A DNA stretch of 64,000 nt from Archegozetes longisetosus (taxonomy: Eukaryota > Arthropoda > Arachnida > Sarcoptiformes > Trhypochthoniidae). The notes under the pieces are model-generated. The model was not told the DNA's origin and made no database searches. It worked only from the letters and a program-made list of their open reading frames with translations. The stretch covers positions 16,522,220-16,586,219 of the forward strand of contig JAEMBT020000001.1 in assembly GCA_018873245.2 (NCBI GenBank), in the 5' to 3' direction. Made by a program: the position numbers and the translations under genes. Positions 47,201 through 59,466 of the stretch are shown here, piece after piece. Position 1 is the stretch's first letter. Each line of letters starts with the position of its first letter.

Positions 47201-49347
47201 GGTAAAGGATGTAAAGAAGTACTGAACAAGTGGTAAAAGACCTAAATAAGTAATGGAATAGAGGTATAGTATTTGAATCATATTAAGCCGTCGTGAGTGC
47301 AAAGCAACAGATAAGAAGGAATGCATATTATTTGTTATAACCATAACTAAAGTGAAAGGAGATAATAAATGATCGACAAGTTCGTGTCTTCAATATTCTC
47401 TCCATTTGGACTTCAATTTGTGCAGCTCTTAAATGACTTGGAAATCCGAAATATACACCCAAACTATATCTCTAATATGTCCAAATCATAGCCTAGAAAC
47501 ATATACGCCAGAGCTCGGAATAAAATTCAAGCATTTGGTGTAATAATCAGAATGACTACAGCTTTCTTTAGGTGATCTTTCTCTACGTCAATGCAAATTT
47601 GAATTTGAATAAGTGAACAGAATAATAGAATGAAATATAAAAACGTATGGGATAAGATTGCTATAAAGTAGCTAACAATAAACCGATTAGGATTATATTC
47701 TGGCATTCAACACCTGCTTCAGTTCAGATCTTTTCAAAAAGCAAACGGTTAACATTAAACCCAACAATAAATAGCATTGATCATCGATATTCATGTGAGA
47801 CTATGCTTGGGTTTCGTGACTATTCTGTAGAATAATTGAGGAGAATATTAGTAGAATGCGTGTTATGGTGTTGGCTAAAGTTTTGTTGGCATTTAGCTTG
47901 AGCCTTGTTTTTTAGCCTTTTAGCCCTAAGCCCTTAATAAATGAAACTAACATCATTCTCTTATTGAATATTGTAGAAGTTAAGTTTCAACTGTCGGCTA
48001 GGCTTTAGTTTGTTTAAAAGTCAAGACTAAAAGGCTAATCTGCATAAATTTCTAGCTATAGCACTCTTAAAGCCTACTAAATTTAAGACCTATATCAAAA
48101 TATTTGATAGCTGCGAGCTTTAGGTTTAGCCGTGATTATAATACAAACAGCTAGAAAAGCTTTCAACATATGCTTTGTTTTGCCCAACATAATGAATGTT
48201 AAAACAGAAATTTGAATGCATTTTAGAAGTTAACTAGCTGAATCATTTCTACCCACATTTTCTGTTTTACAAAAGCTGATATACATTTCAATTAAATTGT
48301 TTCAATAGCTTTTCGTAAACAAGTTTAAAGTGTGAAATTTTATTTGGCTCTTGCTATTATACCAGTTTTATTGTAAAATTTGTTCGAATACTAAAATGCT
48401 ATTACGTAAAACTGTTAAGAACAACACTTTGAACCAGAGATTTATAATAAATGTACTCATAAACCTAAAGCATGCTCAACTTATTAGCTAGGAATCCAAT
48501 AATTCAGTTTGAAACTTATCCCTTTCCAGTCATGGATTAGTAAGAATACAACTAGAGTTTATTTAAATTCATCTCTCTTTTCTCCGTTAGTCGTATCGTC
48601 AAATCTACTTACCTAAATATTTATCCTGAAAATTTTCAGCCTTAAACTGTGAAAGATTGTAATTATGATAATTATTCGAGTATTAATTATATGAAAAAAG
48701 TAAAATCGTTTATTGGTTTACTGAGTTTTGAAAAGTTAAGATGAGTATGTAAATTAATTATGTATATTTTTAACTTATTCATAAATTTAAAGTTACTTTG
48801 CATATCAATTTGCAACTGATACTTACGCACGCAGCGTCAATTTAAAGCATATTTCGTTCTTATGAATAAAATTATGCCTAAAAACTCTTAAAACTATCTA
48901 ACAAAATACTTGCTACTCATCTGAAACATCGGTAATTATGAATATTAAATAATTTAGTTTTTAGCAATCGCGAGAAACTCAGCGTACATTCCTGTACATG
49001 CATAGAATGTCAGTACTTTTTAGTTTTTTTTTTTTTTAATGAAACATCAATTACTTACAGCGTTAATAACTGTCAAATGATATTAAGACAATATGTAAAT
49101 TTACATAAGAGTAGCACAAATAAGTTTCTACAATTTACATCTATTTAAAGATATTCATTTATTTCGAAAGAATATTGATCAAATACTGACTTTATTCACA
49201 ATAACGCTGTAATGAATACATGAATAAAATACACTTTCAATCAGTATAAGTGATATCTAACAGTTGTTCAGTTGAGAAACGGTAAGACTTTGCTACAGGA
49301 AGTCAAGTGTTTATCCAAAAGCTGTACTCATAGAAAACAATTGTTGA
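44254..49347. other. Intergenic, 5.1 kb, little recognisable
   Basis: It contains a perfect-looking 23-bp duplication at 45271-45316 (unit GAACAATGTGCCTTGGTT plus five bases) and a poly-T run near 49025. The minus-strand frame at 45103-45327 covers that duplication and is not called. A locally more GC-rich stretch at 46790-46990 contains AATGGCCATGGCC but no feature I can name. Confidence 0.5.
45271..45316 (+). repeat. Two tandem copies of a 23-bp unit
   Basis: GAACAATGTGCCTTGGTTCG then TTT, repeated with one substitution. Confidence 0.85.
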
Positions 49348-50430
49348 ATGATGAGAAACATGGATTCGTTATCTGGTTTTGATTATTTGGTAAATTTGCA
49401 TCGTTTATGTGGTATTTCATATTTAGGGGGAACCTTCTACTCGAAAAGAGAGTCTCATCTGTTAAGAATAGCTATAGTTGGATGGAGTTTCATTTATTAT
49501 GTATTCTATTTCTGGATAATATCTAACGATTTTCTATTACGGAAAATCATTAATAACTCAACGCTTATTAACGCCAAATCTATTATTTACACCATAATAA
49601 GTAAGCTAGTAGGAACTTCGTATTTCTTACTTCCCATCTTAATAAATCTAACCTTAACTTTAAGAGGAAGCAAAATTTTGGAAATTATTTCAAAAACTAG
49701 TCATCAGTTTGGTAGTAAACATAATAATAAGATTGGCATTTATATCACTTTAATCCTTGCTTCGATATCTATAATATTTACGATTGCTGCAGGAATACTC
49801 TTCAGTTCCTTCAGAGAAAAATCAGAGGTCACTACGGTCATAAATCTATTATCGTATGCCAATTATTTTTTCGTGGGTATAAACAAGTATTCGTTGATTA
49901 CTTTAATCATATTCGAGAGTATAGTTATTTCAAACTATTTGCGTCACATTCAAGAAATCGCAACTCAATACAAATTCTTCGATGTTTATAAAGCTTTACG
50001 TAATGTTAAACATTCTGTCAGACTATTGGATGAATCAATTTCATTATCTAATTTGATTATAATAATCGTTAATACTTTTATCGTTCTCTCGTGTCTCTGT
50101 CTTTTGGCTTTCGATTTCAATGAATGCTATTATTATGTGATTCCTACGGCGTTCGACGCATTCAATTATCTGATGACACTTTGCTTTGTGTCTGAAATAA
50201 TTCCTAAAAATATTGAGAAGTTTTGCGATCATATGGAAAACTTGGTAACAGACGTACATCTAATTAATCCGATAACAATACAATACTTACAATTGATTAA
50301 AAGTTATGAAAACAAAGTTTGTTTTACAGCATTCGGTTTATTCAGAGTCAGGTTCAACACAACTCTCACTATTTTGTCAATTATCATATCAAATGCAGTT
50401 ATATTAATACAAACGGGTGGTATAACTTAG
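49348..50430 (+). CDS. Gustatory-receptor-family chemoreceptor, divergent member (360 aa)
   Basis: Seven-transmembrane receptor of the arthropod gustatory receptor family, a ligand-gated cation channel type acting in chemosensory neuron membranes. It aligns along its whole length with the three minus-strand genes to the right: N terminus FDYLVNLHRLCGISY against LKFLINLHKMLSISY, and SEIIPKNIEKF against CEIIPKSMEKL. Near the end it has NKVCFTAFGLFRVR and then SNAVILIQTGGIT. The family C-terminal T-Y-h5-Q signature is changed to S-N-h5-Q here. Intact single exon, usual length. The ATG at codon 5 (MDSLSG) matches the start of the paralogs; the upstream Met is equally possible. It is convergent with the next gene, with an AATAAA about 320 bp downstream (50749). 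Confidence 0.85.
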   Translation: MMRNMDSLSGFDYLVNLHRLCGISYLGGTFYSKRESHLLRIAIVGWSFIYYVFYFWIISNDFLLRKIINNSTLINAKSIIYTIISKLVGTSYFLLPILINLTLTLRGSKILEIISKTSHQFGSKHNNKIGIYITLILASISIIFTIAAGILFSSFREKSEVTTVINLLSYANYFFVGINKYSLITLIIFESIVISNYLRHIQEIATQYKFFDVYKALRNVKHSVRLLDESISLSNLIIIIVNTFIVLSCLCLLAFDFNECYYYVIPTAFDAFNYLMTLCFVSEIIPKNIEKFCDHMENLVTDVHLINPITIQYLQLIKSYENKVCFTAFGLFRVRFNTTLTILSIIISNAVILIQTGGIT

Positions 50431-51541
50431 TTTGATTTACTGTAACTTAGTGCCCTTACATTTATGGTAAAGTCAGAAAATTAATAGCCCGCGATAGCAA
50501 CAAGAAGAAACATTACTGTGCCAGTTTATCTGCCTTACGCATTAATTTATTGCCAAGTTCAAATACTAATTTGCTTACACTACGATAATGAATACACTAT
50601 AGTTACCTTCAGTATTATAGATTGATTAAATCATGCCATCACTACTCATCACTTCTGGATGCTATCAAGGATTTTTAAATTACTGAGGGTATAATATTAT
50701 ATTTGAATGAATATTAAGAATGTAAGACCAAATGTATAACATTATCTCAATAAAGCACTAAATTTCTTTAGAAAATATTTATTCAAGAAGAGCTTCTGAT
50801 AAAAATCTTGAGTCTTTAGTGAGACTGACAAATATATTCAAATTTGATATTATATCATATAATTTATATGCAGTATGTCACTTAAATAAATGCAACTCAT
50901 AGTATATTCATGAGTTTGTTTCAATTTAGCCAAACGGAGAGTTGAATGTGTTCATTTTTCGATACATTATTACTTGGATTAAAATAAGAATATGAAATAA
51001 AAATAATTAGGAATAATATGAGGATGCTTTGCATCTCGAAATCTGTCAAACCTATATTGTTTTTTTTCAACAAATAGATTCAAAACATAGTCGCTTTCGA
51101 TTCAAATCACATAAACTTTGTCAGATTTACAGTTGTGACCAAACCAGACATTTTAGAATGGGGTCACATTGACCGATAACCACAATATTGATTTTGAATA
51201 AATATATACTTTTCCAATTAAAATCTATTACATAATAGCTTTATACTTGAATTATAACTTGTTTTTTATTTTCATTTTGTAACAATCAACACAAAATATT
51301 AACTAAATTTCATATTCAAAATACACAACATTTTGCGCAAAATTAGTGACAGATTTGAAATAATGTGACTGTACATCTTCGACCTTTGTGTTATCTTTAA
51401 CATTGGTTCACAGTGTTTCTAAAAAATAAACTAATATTTTGTTTAACTGAAGGTACAGAAAAATCTATAGTTATTAGTATTACACATTAAACATCTAATC
51501 CTCAAATCTAATGAATCTACATAAATACAAGTTTAATTCTT
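50431..51541. other. Convergent intergenic region between two gustatory receptors
   Basis: The part from about 51298 is the 3' flank shared by the receptor tandem copies (matches 56230-56857 in part and 62180-62401). An AATAAA at 50749 could serve the plus-strand gene. Nothing else is recognised. Confidence 0.55.
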
Positions 51542-52642
51542 TTAATTAAGAACTTGTGGAGTTGTTTGAATAAGAATTACCGAATATGTGATTACTATTG
51601 ATTCAAATAGAAGAATCGACGACATGCGGATTCTGTGAAGTCCAAATGCCGTGAATCCAATTTTATTAATTTCATTACTTAACAGCTGTAAAATATTCAT
51701 GTTAAATAAACTTTCTATTTGTTGATTTGTTTGAATAGAAGAATTATCAATCAAAATTTTCAATGAATCATATAGCTTTTCCATTGATTTGGGTATTATT
51801 TCACAGAAATAACACAATAATATCAACAATGATAGGTTTGAAAGAATTATGGGAATGGAATGGCTATAACTTGCATTGAAGTCAACAGCTATTAAACAAA
51901 TTGACTCAATTTGAACTAAAATAGTTATTACAATTATGATGAATATTGAGGGTGATAAGAGAGAATCAATTTGTTTAATATGGTCATCTATTTCACAAAA
52001 CTTGCTGTGGATCTTTTGCAAACTGATTTGTTTGGAGTCATGTTTAATGAAATTTTGGAGAGAGGCTGAAATTATTTTGCTTTTGTAACCAATAAGAACA
52101 ACAGGTACCATATGAGATTCGTCAAAAAATAAATTCAATAAATGAGAAAATATTAGTCTAATATCTGGATTCATTCCATATTTCATGAGGATAAATATCA
52201 AATAAAAAATCCAAGAAAACATTGATTGAAATAAGTTGATAGCAGTTATTATTATTCCGATTTTTCTTTCATTAATTTGAATATTAGTGTTGAGAATCAG
52301 ATCCAAATTAGAGATTGATCTTAAAATTTGTTTACTGTTCGTAAGCTGAATCAAAATCAGTACATATGTCAATAAGTGGTAAGATGTAGACGAAACATAT
52401 CCAATTACTCTAATACCAAATGATCTGGTCGAATATCTAGTAAAATTATTAACCATTCGAGCTCTTACTTCATGATGATAGATACTGACTAAAGAACAAA
52501 TTAACATCAATATATTCCAAGAAATAGTTATTATTTTTAAAGATGATCGCATACTTTTGCCATCTAAATCATAACCACCATAAGAAATGGATAACATTTT
52601 GTGAAGATTAATCAAAAATTTGAGGCCGTGTTTTTTGTCCAT
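51542..52642 (-). CDS. Gustatory-receptor-family chemoreceptor, tandem copy A (366 aa)
   Basis: Arthropod gustatory-type receptor with about seven membrane segments and no intron. Conserved parts are LKFLINLHKMLSISYGG at the N terminus, HEVRARMVNNF after TM1, LIGYKSKII in the middle, KFCEIDDHIKQIDSLL before TM5, CEIIPKSMEKLYDSL in the loop before the last helix, NKIGFTAFGLHRIRMSS, and the C-terminal signature TYSVILIQT (residues about 352-360), an exact T-Y-h5-Q. The frame is open to an earlier ATG at 52684, but the Met at 52642 lines up with the starts of copies B and C and gives the same 366 aa. In copy C the earlier ATG is ATC, so the later start is preferred. Member of a duplicated block. 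Confidence 0.9.
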   Translation of the reverse strand: MDKKHGLKFLINLHKMLSISYGGYDLDGKSMRSSLKIITISWNILMLICSLVSIYHHEVRARMVNNFTRYSTRSFGIRVIGYVSSTSYHLLTYVLILIQLTNSKQILRSISNLDLILNTNIQINERKIGIIITAINLFQSMFSWIFYLIFILMKYGMNPDIRLIFSHLLNLFFDESHMVPVVLIGYKSKIISASLQNFIKHDSKQISLQKIHSKFCEIDDHIKQIDSLLSPSIFIIIVITILVQIESICLIAVDFNASYSHSIPIILSNLSLLILLCYFCEIIPKSMEKLYDSLKILIDNSSIQTNQQIESLFNMNILQLLSNEINKIGFTAFGLHRIRMSSILLFESIVITYSVILIQTTPQVLN

Positions 52643-55600
52643 TTGCGAATATTTAGAGACATAAAAAGCTTTTGCGTAAACCATATATTAATACTAGTGA
52701 AATACATTTAGCTATTACAAGCAATACTTAATTTGTAAAGTGCTTTTATGATGTATTACTTGTTTGTTTATGCAAATAACAATATTTGATTGAATCTACT
52801 TTAATGTTCTCCTACAACAAATTCAAATAAAAATTGGTCAATAAATAAGAAAGTGTCTAACATTTCTTATTCATGCTGATTTCCGTAGTCAGGTAAAATT
52901 CTTTATTATGTAAAAACTATTTCACTCCTTATTAATTATACTTTTCCCTGATTTTATTTTCCCCGACTAACTCTTATTACCCAAAACTGAAATATTATTA
53001 ACTAAGTTTTTAAGTTTTGTTGAAATTTTCATCTGACTAAAGACTTGTTTGTGTCAGAATCACGGAATGTTTCTCTAGTTTAATTTGACAGATTAAATTC
53101 TCAGTCTTAAGATGATTGCTGTCAATTAAACTTCTTTGATGATGTTCTGAATTCGATGCTTAACTTACTCTATTTTTTCTTAATCCATAATTCGTGTACA
53201 TTACCGACTGAGGCAGAATTCTCTGAAGGAGTGGCATAATTAACTGAGAGAATCTCTGATATCTGATAAAATACAATAAAGTCTTGAAGAAAATAAAAAC
53301 CAGGATCGTTCGGTTTTTTCTATGAACTTACAGTTGACTTGAGTTTCTGAACTTATGTTCATTACATTTGAATAATACGTTTGAGGAACTGTCTTAGCGG
53401 TCCTCACATCAGACTTTGTACAAAGATTTAGAGCCATGTTCTGAGTTGTCTTAAGCTCGATCTCGACTTAATTTGGATTTGGTGCTACCAGAATTTGTAT
53501 TTAAAGTCTAACTTGAGCTAAGATCGAGCTCAAGACAGAACTCAGAATATGACTCTTAGAGATTGAATGTGTCATAGTTTAAAAGAAATAACCAATTTTG
53601 AACCTTTTAGCTTTACTTGATAAGAAATTATCAGTTTTATATGACTCTACCAAAACTTTGTAATCTATGATAAAGCTTCTCTCTTTTTGAAATATCTAAT
53701 AAAAACATTTATTTATCAATTAATTACAATTTTGCATGTAAAAACTTTGTTGAAAGAAAAATTTTTATAAAAAAATTTCTAGATAATTCGATATATTAAT
53801 ATAATAGCAAAGTTCAAAGTTATAAATGGTTTTGTTTCTTAATTTTCTTTGACTTTGAATCGAGATTATTAACATTTATGAACTTTTGTTGAATCCATTT
53901 CAAGCAATTATTTAATAAAACTTGAATAAACACGAAAATACAAATAAATAATACTTTTGGCTTTACTAAAAATGAGCAAAAGCTTTGAGTCGTTCCATAA
54001 GAATTATTTTCTCATCTCACTCTAAAAGTTTATTTTAATGAAGATATTCAAACCGATGAATAATTAAGCTCTATTATTTCTACATTAAACGTATTTTCAA
54101 TCCGTAGTTTTAAGCCGTATTCACTATGACAGTTTTTCAAAAGTTTTATTCAATTTTAATTTATTTGGGTTTCGTAATTTCCTGTTTTAAATTTCTTTCT
54201 TGGAAATTTTATATTTTGAAATGTTTTATAGAATTTATTGGATTCGTGAGGCGAATAAATTTCAGCATTGCTTCAGTAATTTGCTTGTCATAAAAATTTT
54301 CAAATACTCCTGAAGTTTTAAATAAATTTAAATATTACTTTTGAATGCAAATTTTTAGTTAAGGATTAATCCTTAGAAACTTGTTTCTTAAATATTAGTC
54401 TGATAAATAGTCAACATGAGAATATAATTTTCATATTGAGATCCCTATAAAATGGACTAAGTAGTTTTCGTTTATTCAGCAATATTAATATCATTAATGA
54501 TTTAGTTTTCTGAAGAACTGTTTCGTCTATTGATTTTCTCTCAACTTTCATCGATATTCTGTAAATTATCAATTCTGCTGGACACTCAAATAAATTCATT
54601 ATTTCATTCTCTTAATCTAGTTTTTAGTATTTGAAGAGTGTGTAGTAATTTTAGCATTTGAAGGAAACAAATGAGTGACATAATGATTTAAATTGTCGAG
54701 TACTTCTGTGATAACCATATCGCATCAAAATAACGCCGCTAAAATAACTCTATGGGAAGGTAACGTAAACAAAAATAATGCCAACATAGTTAGCCCCATA
54801 TCTGAGACATTCTAATTGTTGCCAGAAAAAGTTGTAGAACTAGGAATATTCGATTCTGTATAAATGGATTCCAAATCAATTACTTTTATAATTTCGTTAT
54901 TCATTTTGGATTTGTTGATAACTTTTATATTGTTATCTTGCTTCTTTCAATAATATTCAGCTTGACATTAGTCTGTGTCAACTTCAAATTTCATATAAGT
55001 GCACAAATAAGCATCGGAAATGTCAATTATTACTGGGTTATTTATTAATCTTATGTGAAATACGATTCAAAATTTCTAAATTGCGACTAAAGAATGTTTA
55101 AGAATAATTGCGGTGTCTTTAAAATTTACTAACAAAAAAAACCTATTTAAAAATTAATCGATCTTTAAATATCGACAGAACAACTGCGAAAGATTTTCTT
55201 GAAATATAATATAAAGGCTATGCTTAGATTTTTGGCTAGATTCTCTAAAAATAAATCTTCTCGTGTGAAATTATCTATGAGGAACATCTTTTATTCAGAG
55301 ACAAAAAGTTGTCTTTAAATAGTCTACTAAAAGATATTAGAAAATTTTGAATAAAGTTCAATCAAAATTCAGTTTTATTAAGGAATAGAATTACATTTAT
55401 AAAGAGTTCATTTCCTTTTACTAAATGAAGAGATAAAAGAAAATCAACTAAATAATTAAGGTGATAGTGAATTAATTGGTACCTAAATGAATTATTAATG
55501 AAGCAATTGGTTAAGGATGAAGTTTAAATTATTGGTAAACAGCTAAAAATGGCGCTTTTATGCAGACAAATTAGCATTCTATTTTTTATATTTTGGTTTT

Positions 55601-56857
55601 ATTAAAAAGTAGTTCATTAGAAGTAAGTTTTATTGAACGTTAAAACCATCAAGATTGCTCTTTGGTAGCTCATATTACCTTAATCCTTTAATGATCTTTG
55701 AATAAATGTTTAGCACTAGGTTTGGATGAGTACTTGGTTTCAATTTTAAAGTTTTTGACTTTAGTTTTAAGAATTGAGTTATTAGAGTTCTTAATTTTCA
55801 CAATTTTCTTTTCTATGTGTTTCAAAATTTTAGCTAAATCTGAAAATTTTTTCGTTAATGTATGGACTTAAATCAAAAAGTATTTTCCGGTAGAACAAGC
55901 TTTGCAATAGATAATTATATTTCATGCATCTGAGAATAAGTTTAAAACTTTTAATGTTTTATTAAGAAAATAAAGCACAAACTCGAATCAGGAGCTTTCG
56001 CTACAAACAAATGTTGAAGATGTTAACATTATTAACATGTTTGAAATATTGGAAATAATGTTTCATGTTGCATATCTGCCGCTTAAATTATTATATCTAT
56101 CATTTAGTGGTTGACGTTTTAAGAAAAATACTAGATAAACGTTTTCCAGTACTGAACGATATGTTAGTCCATAAAGGACTTTTAGTTTCTCGGGAGCGTA
56201 TACTTATATAAAAAGATATAACTTATATAAAAGAATATTAACTAATTCTCATATTTAAAATACACGACGTTTTGTGCATAATTGCTGAAAGGTTTAAATA
56301 AAGGGGTCTGTACAGTCACCCGCAAAATTATCTGTTGAAATAATATTTTCGCGCTCAAAAATATTTGGATCACTAATACATTTAATAAAACTATAAGAAA
56401 ATTTGAAGAAATAATGAGTAACATAACAATCTTATAATAAATAAAAGAATGAACTTTTGCTTAATATCTTTTATTCGCAACAGATTTTTTAATGTTTCTA
56501 ATACTACTAAAGTTAAATAAAGCTGTTTTACAATATCATAGTCATAGTTTAAATTTGATGAGATTAATAAGTAAGACTTCTTTTTTATGAAAATTTCGAC
56601 TTCAGCACTTTAGTATACCTTTCCCAAAGTTTTATTGGATAAACTATTTTTAAGGCGCAAATTTCAGTAGGTAATTTTACAGTGACTGTGTACCTTAGAC
56701 ATTGTATTGGTTTCAACAGTGGTTTACAGTATTCCTAAACAATAAACTAATATTTTATTTTAATGAAAGTACATACAAGTCTATAGTTACTAAAATTAAT
56801 TGTTAAACATCAAAATCTTAAATATACTGAATTTGTGTAAACATTAGTTTAATTCTT
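52643..56857. other. Upstream flank of receptor copy A; part of the tandem unit
   Basis: Positions 52690-53590 match the flank of copy B (58000-58560 and again 59467-60045), and 55250-55930 matches 60607-61380. It contains an inserted foldback element at 53434-53555. Positions 53600-55200 have no counterpart in the other unit. Small frames at 53240-53437, 54411-54599 and 56242-56424 are not called. Confidence 0.6.
53434..53555. mobile_element. ~122-bp foldback insertion with 6-bp duplication
   Basis: The arms are inverted copies: TTCTGAGTTGTCTTAAGCTC at the left, and GAGCTCAAGACAGAACTCAG at the right as its approximate reverse complement. The flanks are TTAGAG on both sides (53428-53433 and 53556-53561). 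The paralogous site near 60020-60040 has a single TTAGAG with no insert, which shows the empty site. Confidence 0.75.
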
Positions 56858-57958
56858 TTAATCAAGAACTTTTGGTGTTGTTTGAATAACAATCACTGAA
56901 TATGAGATAACTATTGACTCAAATAGGAGAATCGACGACATACGGATTCTGTGAAGTCCAAATGCAGTGAATCCAATTTTATTAATTTCATTACTTAACA
57001 GCTGTAAAATATCCATGTTAAATAAACTTTCTATTTGTTGATTTGTTTGAATTGAAGATTTAGCAATCAAAATTTTCAATGAATCATATAGCTTTTCCAT
57101 TGATTTGGGTATTATTTCACAGAAATAACATAATAATATCAACAATGATAGGTTTGAAAGCATCATGGGAATGGAATGGTTATAACTTGCATTGAAATCA
57201 ACTGCCATTAAACAAATTGACTCGATTTGAACTAAAATCGTTATTACAATTATGATGAATATTGAGGGTGATAAGAGAGAATCAATTTGTTTAATATGGT
57301 CATCTATTTCACAAAACTTGCTGTGGATTTTTTGAAAACTGATTTGTTTGGAGTCATGTTTAACGAAATTTTGGAGAAATACTGAAATTATTTTGCTTTT
57401 ATAACCAATAAGAGTAACAGAAGACATTTGAGATCCGTACAAAAATAAATGCAGTAAGTAGGTTGATATTAACCTTATCTCCAAATTCATTCCATGTTTA
57501 ATGAAAATAAGTATCCAATAAAGAATCCAGGAAAACTTCGATAGAAATATGTCGATGGCAGTTATTATTATTCCGATTTTTCTTTCGTTGATTTGAATAT
57601 TAGTGTTGAGAATCAGATCCAAATTAGAGATTGATTTTAAAATTTGTTTACCATTTATGAATTGAATCAAGACCAGTACATGTATCAATAAGTGGAAAGA
57701 TGAAGACGATATAATTCCAATTACTCTAATACCAAGTGACCCAGTCGAATATCTAGTAAAATTATTAACCATTCGAGCTCTTACTTCATGAAAATAGATA
57801 TTGACTAAAGAATAAATTAAAATCAATATATTACAAGTGATAGTTATTATTTTTAAAGATGATCGCATACTTTTTCCATCTAAATCATAACCACCATAAG
57901 AAATGGATAACATTTTGTGAAAATTAATCAAAAATTTGAGGCCTTGATTTTTATACAT
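56858..57958 (-). CDS. Gustatory-receptor-family chemoreceptor, tandem copy B (366 aa)
   Basis: Second copy, same length and architecture as copy A, intact and without intron. The loop and helix from KQISFQKIHSKFCEIDDHIK through IDSLLSPSIFIIIVITIL is almost unchanged. The region around residues 130-190 (after the third helix) differs strongly, for example IFLSKFSWILYWILIFIKHG against LFQSMFSWIFYLIFILMKYG in copy A. The C terminus is SYSVIVIQTTPKVLD, with Thr of the signature changed to Ser. The start MYKNQGLKFL is the only in-frame Met near the conserved N terminus. Likely a chemosensory neuron membrane receptor; ligand unknown. Confidence 0.9.
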   Translation of the reverse strand: MYKNQGLKFLINFHKMLSISYGGYDLDGKSMRSSLKIITITCNILILIYSLVNIYFHEVRARMVNNFTRYSTGSLGIRVIGIISSSSFHLLIHVLVLIQFINGKQILKSISNLDLILNTNIQINERKIGIIITAIDIFLSKFSWILYWILIFIKHGMNLEIRLISTYLLHLFLYGSQMSSVTLIGYKSKIISVFLQNFVKHDSKQISFQKIHSKFCEIDDHIKQIDSLLSPSIFIIIVITILVQIESICLMAVDFNASYNHSIPMMLSNLSLLILLCYFCEIIPKSMEKLYDSLKILIAKSSIQTNQQIESLFNMDILQLLSNEINKIGFTAFGLHRIRMSSILLFESIVISYSVIVIQTTPKVLD

Positions 57959-58216
57959 TTGTAAATTGATGACTTGTATTTAGAATTGTAAACAAGCTTT
58001 TACGTAAGTGATATATCAATCCTAATGAAATGCATTTAGCTATTACTAGTAATACTTTGCTTTGTAAGCTTTTTTAATGTATTACTTGTTATTTAATGCA
58101 AATAACAGTATGCAATTGAATGTACTTTAGTGTTTTCCTTCAGGAAATTCAAATAAAGCGTTATCAACAAATAAGAAAGTATCTAAAGTTTCTTATTCAT
58201 GTCAATTTCTATAGTC

Positions 58217-58560
58217 AGGTAAAATTCTTTATTATGTAAATAACTACTTCACTCCTTATTAATTATATTTTTCACTGATTTAATTTTTTCCCGAATAACC
58301 CATATTACCTAAAACTGATATATTGTTAACTATATTTTTAAGATCTGTCGAAAGAATGTTTTTCTATTTGTTTAACTTGACAGGTAAACTGACCGATCTT
58401 AAGATGATTGCCGTCAATCAAACTTTTCTGATGATGTTTCGAATTTGAAGTTTGAGTCTCTCTATTTTTTCTTAATTCACAATTCATATACATTACTGAC
58501 AGAAGCAGAATTCTCTGACGGAGTAGCATAATCAACTGGTACTGAGAAAATCTCTGATAT
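58217..58560. repeat. Receptor flank, first of two tandem partial copies
   Basis: It begins TATAGTCAGGTAAAATTCTT and ends at the foldback element. It matches 52890-53270 of unit A and 59467-59870. Confidence 0.8.
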
Positions 58561-58561
58561 A

Positions 58562-59465
58562 CAGGGTATAAAAGAAAAGACTCCCTAAAAGTAAAAGTTA
58601 ATAACTTCTTAATTATTCGACTGATTTAAAAAAATTTTTTTATTTAAAAGTAGAATAATGGGAGTTTTTTCCAGCTTTGGAATTTTTATGATTCTAGCAC
58701 CCATGTCATTTATATTCGTGAAATAGTTAACATTACAGTCTATGGGGAAAAATTTTAAATTTGAATATCTTGAAAACGCGAGCTGATATCAACACCATTT
58801 TTTCAAAATATATTTATTATATCACTATAGTTAACCTTACCAAATTTGACAGCCATTGGTCAAGAACTTTAAAAGTTATGGCTATTTTCATATTTTTCAT
58901 ACAGAATGTAGAATTTCAAAGTTCGTTTGGACCACATCCATAATCAAAACGGTTGGCATATTGAGTCTATTTTATCTTAAACCCTCACATTTTTATTTAT
59001 TTATTTTTCAAATTTCACTTTACTAAATAAAACAGATTAAAAGTTATTAACTTTCACTTTTACCGAGTCTATTATTTTATATTCTCTACGCTCTGTATGA
59101 AAAATATGAAAATAGCCATAACTTTTAAAGTTCTTGACCAATGGCTGTCAAATTCGGTAAGGTTAACTATAGTGATATAATAAATATATTTTGAAAAAAT
59201 GGTGTCGATATCAGCTCGCGTTTTCAATATATTCAAATTAAAAATTTTTTCCCATAGACTGTAATGTTAACTATTTCACGAATATAAATGACATGAATCT
59301 ATATTGATCATCTAGAATCATATGGGTGCTAGAATCATAAAAATTCCAAAGCTGGAAAAAACTCCCATTATTCTACTTTTAAATAAAAAAATTTTTTTTA
59401 AATCAGTCGAATAATTAAAAAGTTATTAACTTTTACTTTTAAGGAGTCTTTTCTTTTACACTCTG
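58562..59465. mobile_element. 904-bp foldback transposon, ~350-bp inverted arms, TA-flanked
   Basis: The left end is CAGGGTATAAAAGAAAAGAC and the inverted right end is CAGAGTGTAAAAGAAAAGAC. The arms (about 58562-58911 and 59093-59465) remain reverse complements throughout, apart from a ~29-bp indel. TA stands at both borders (58560-58561 and 59466-59467). Inside the centre, at about 59036-59095, is a second, weaker inverted copy of the terminal sequence (CAGAGCGTAGAG, then AAAGTTAATAACTTTT). The CAGGG end and TA target suggest the Tc1/mariner group. No intact coding frame. Confidence 0.85.
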
Positions 59466-59466
59466 T

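Noticed and set aside
50044..50259. 71-aa minus-strand frame
   Set aside because: Antisense shadow of the plus-strand gustatory receptor.
52643..52684. 14-residue N-terminal extension of receptor copy A
   Set aside because: Copies B and C start at the aligned downstream Met; the upstream ATG is ATC in copy C.
58761..58943. 60-aa plus-strand frame
   Set aside because: Lies in an arm of the foldback element with no protein motif.
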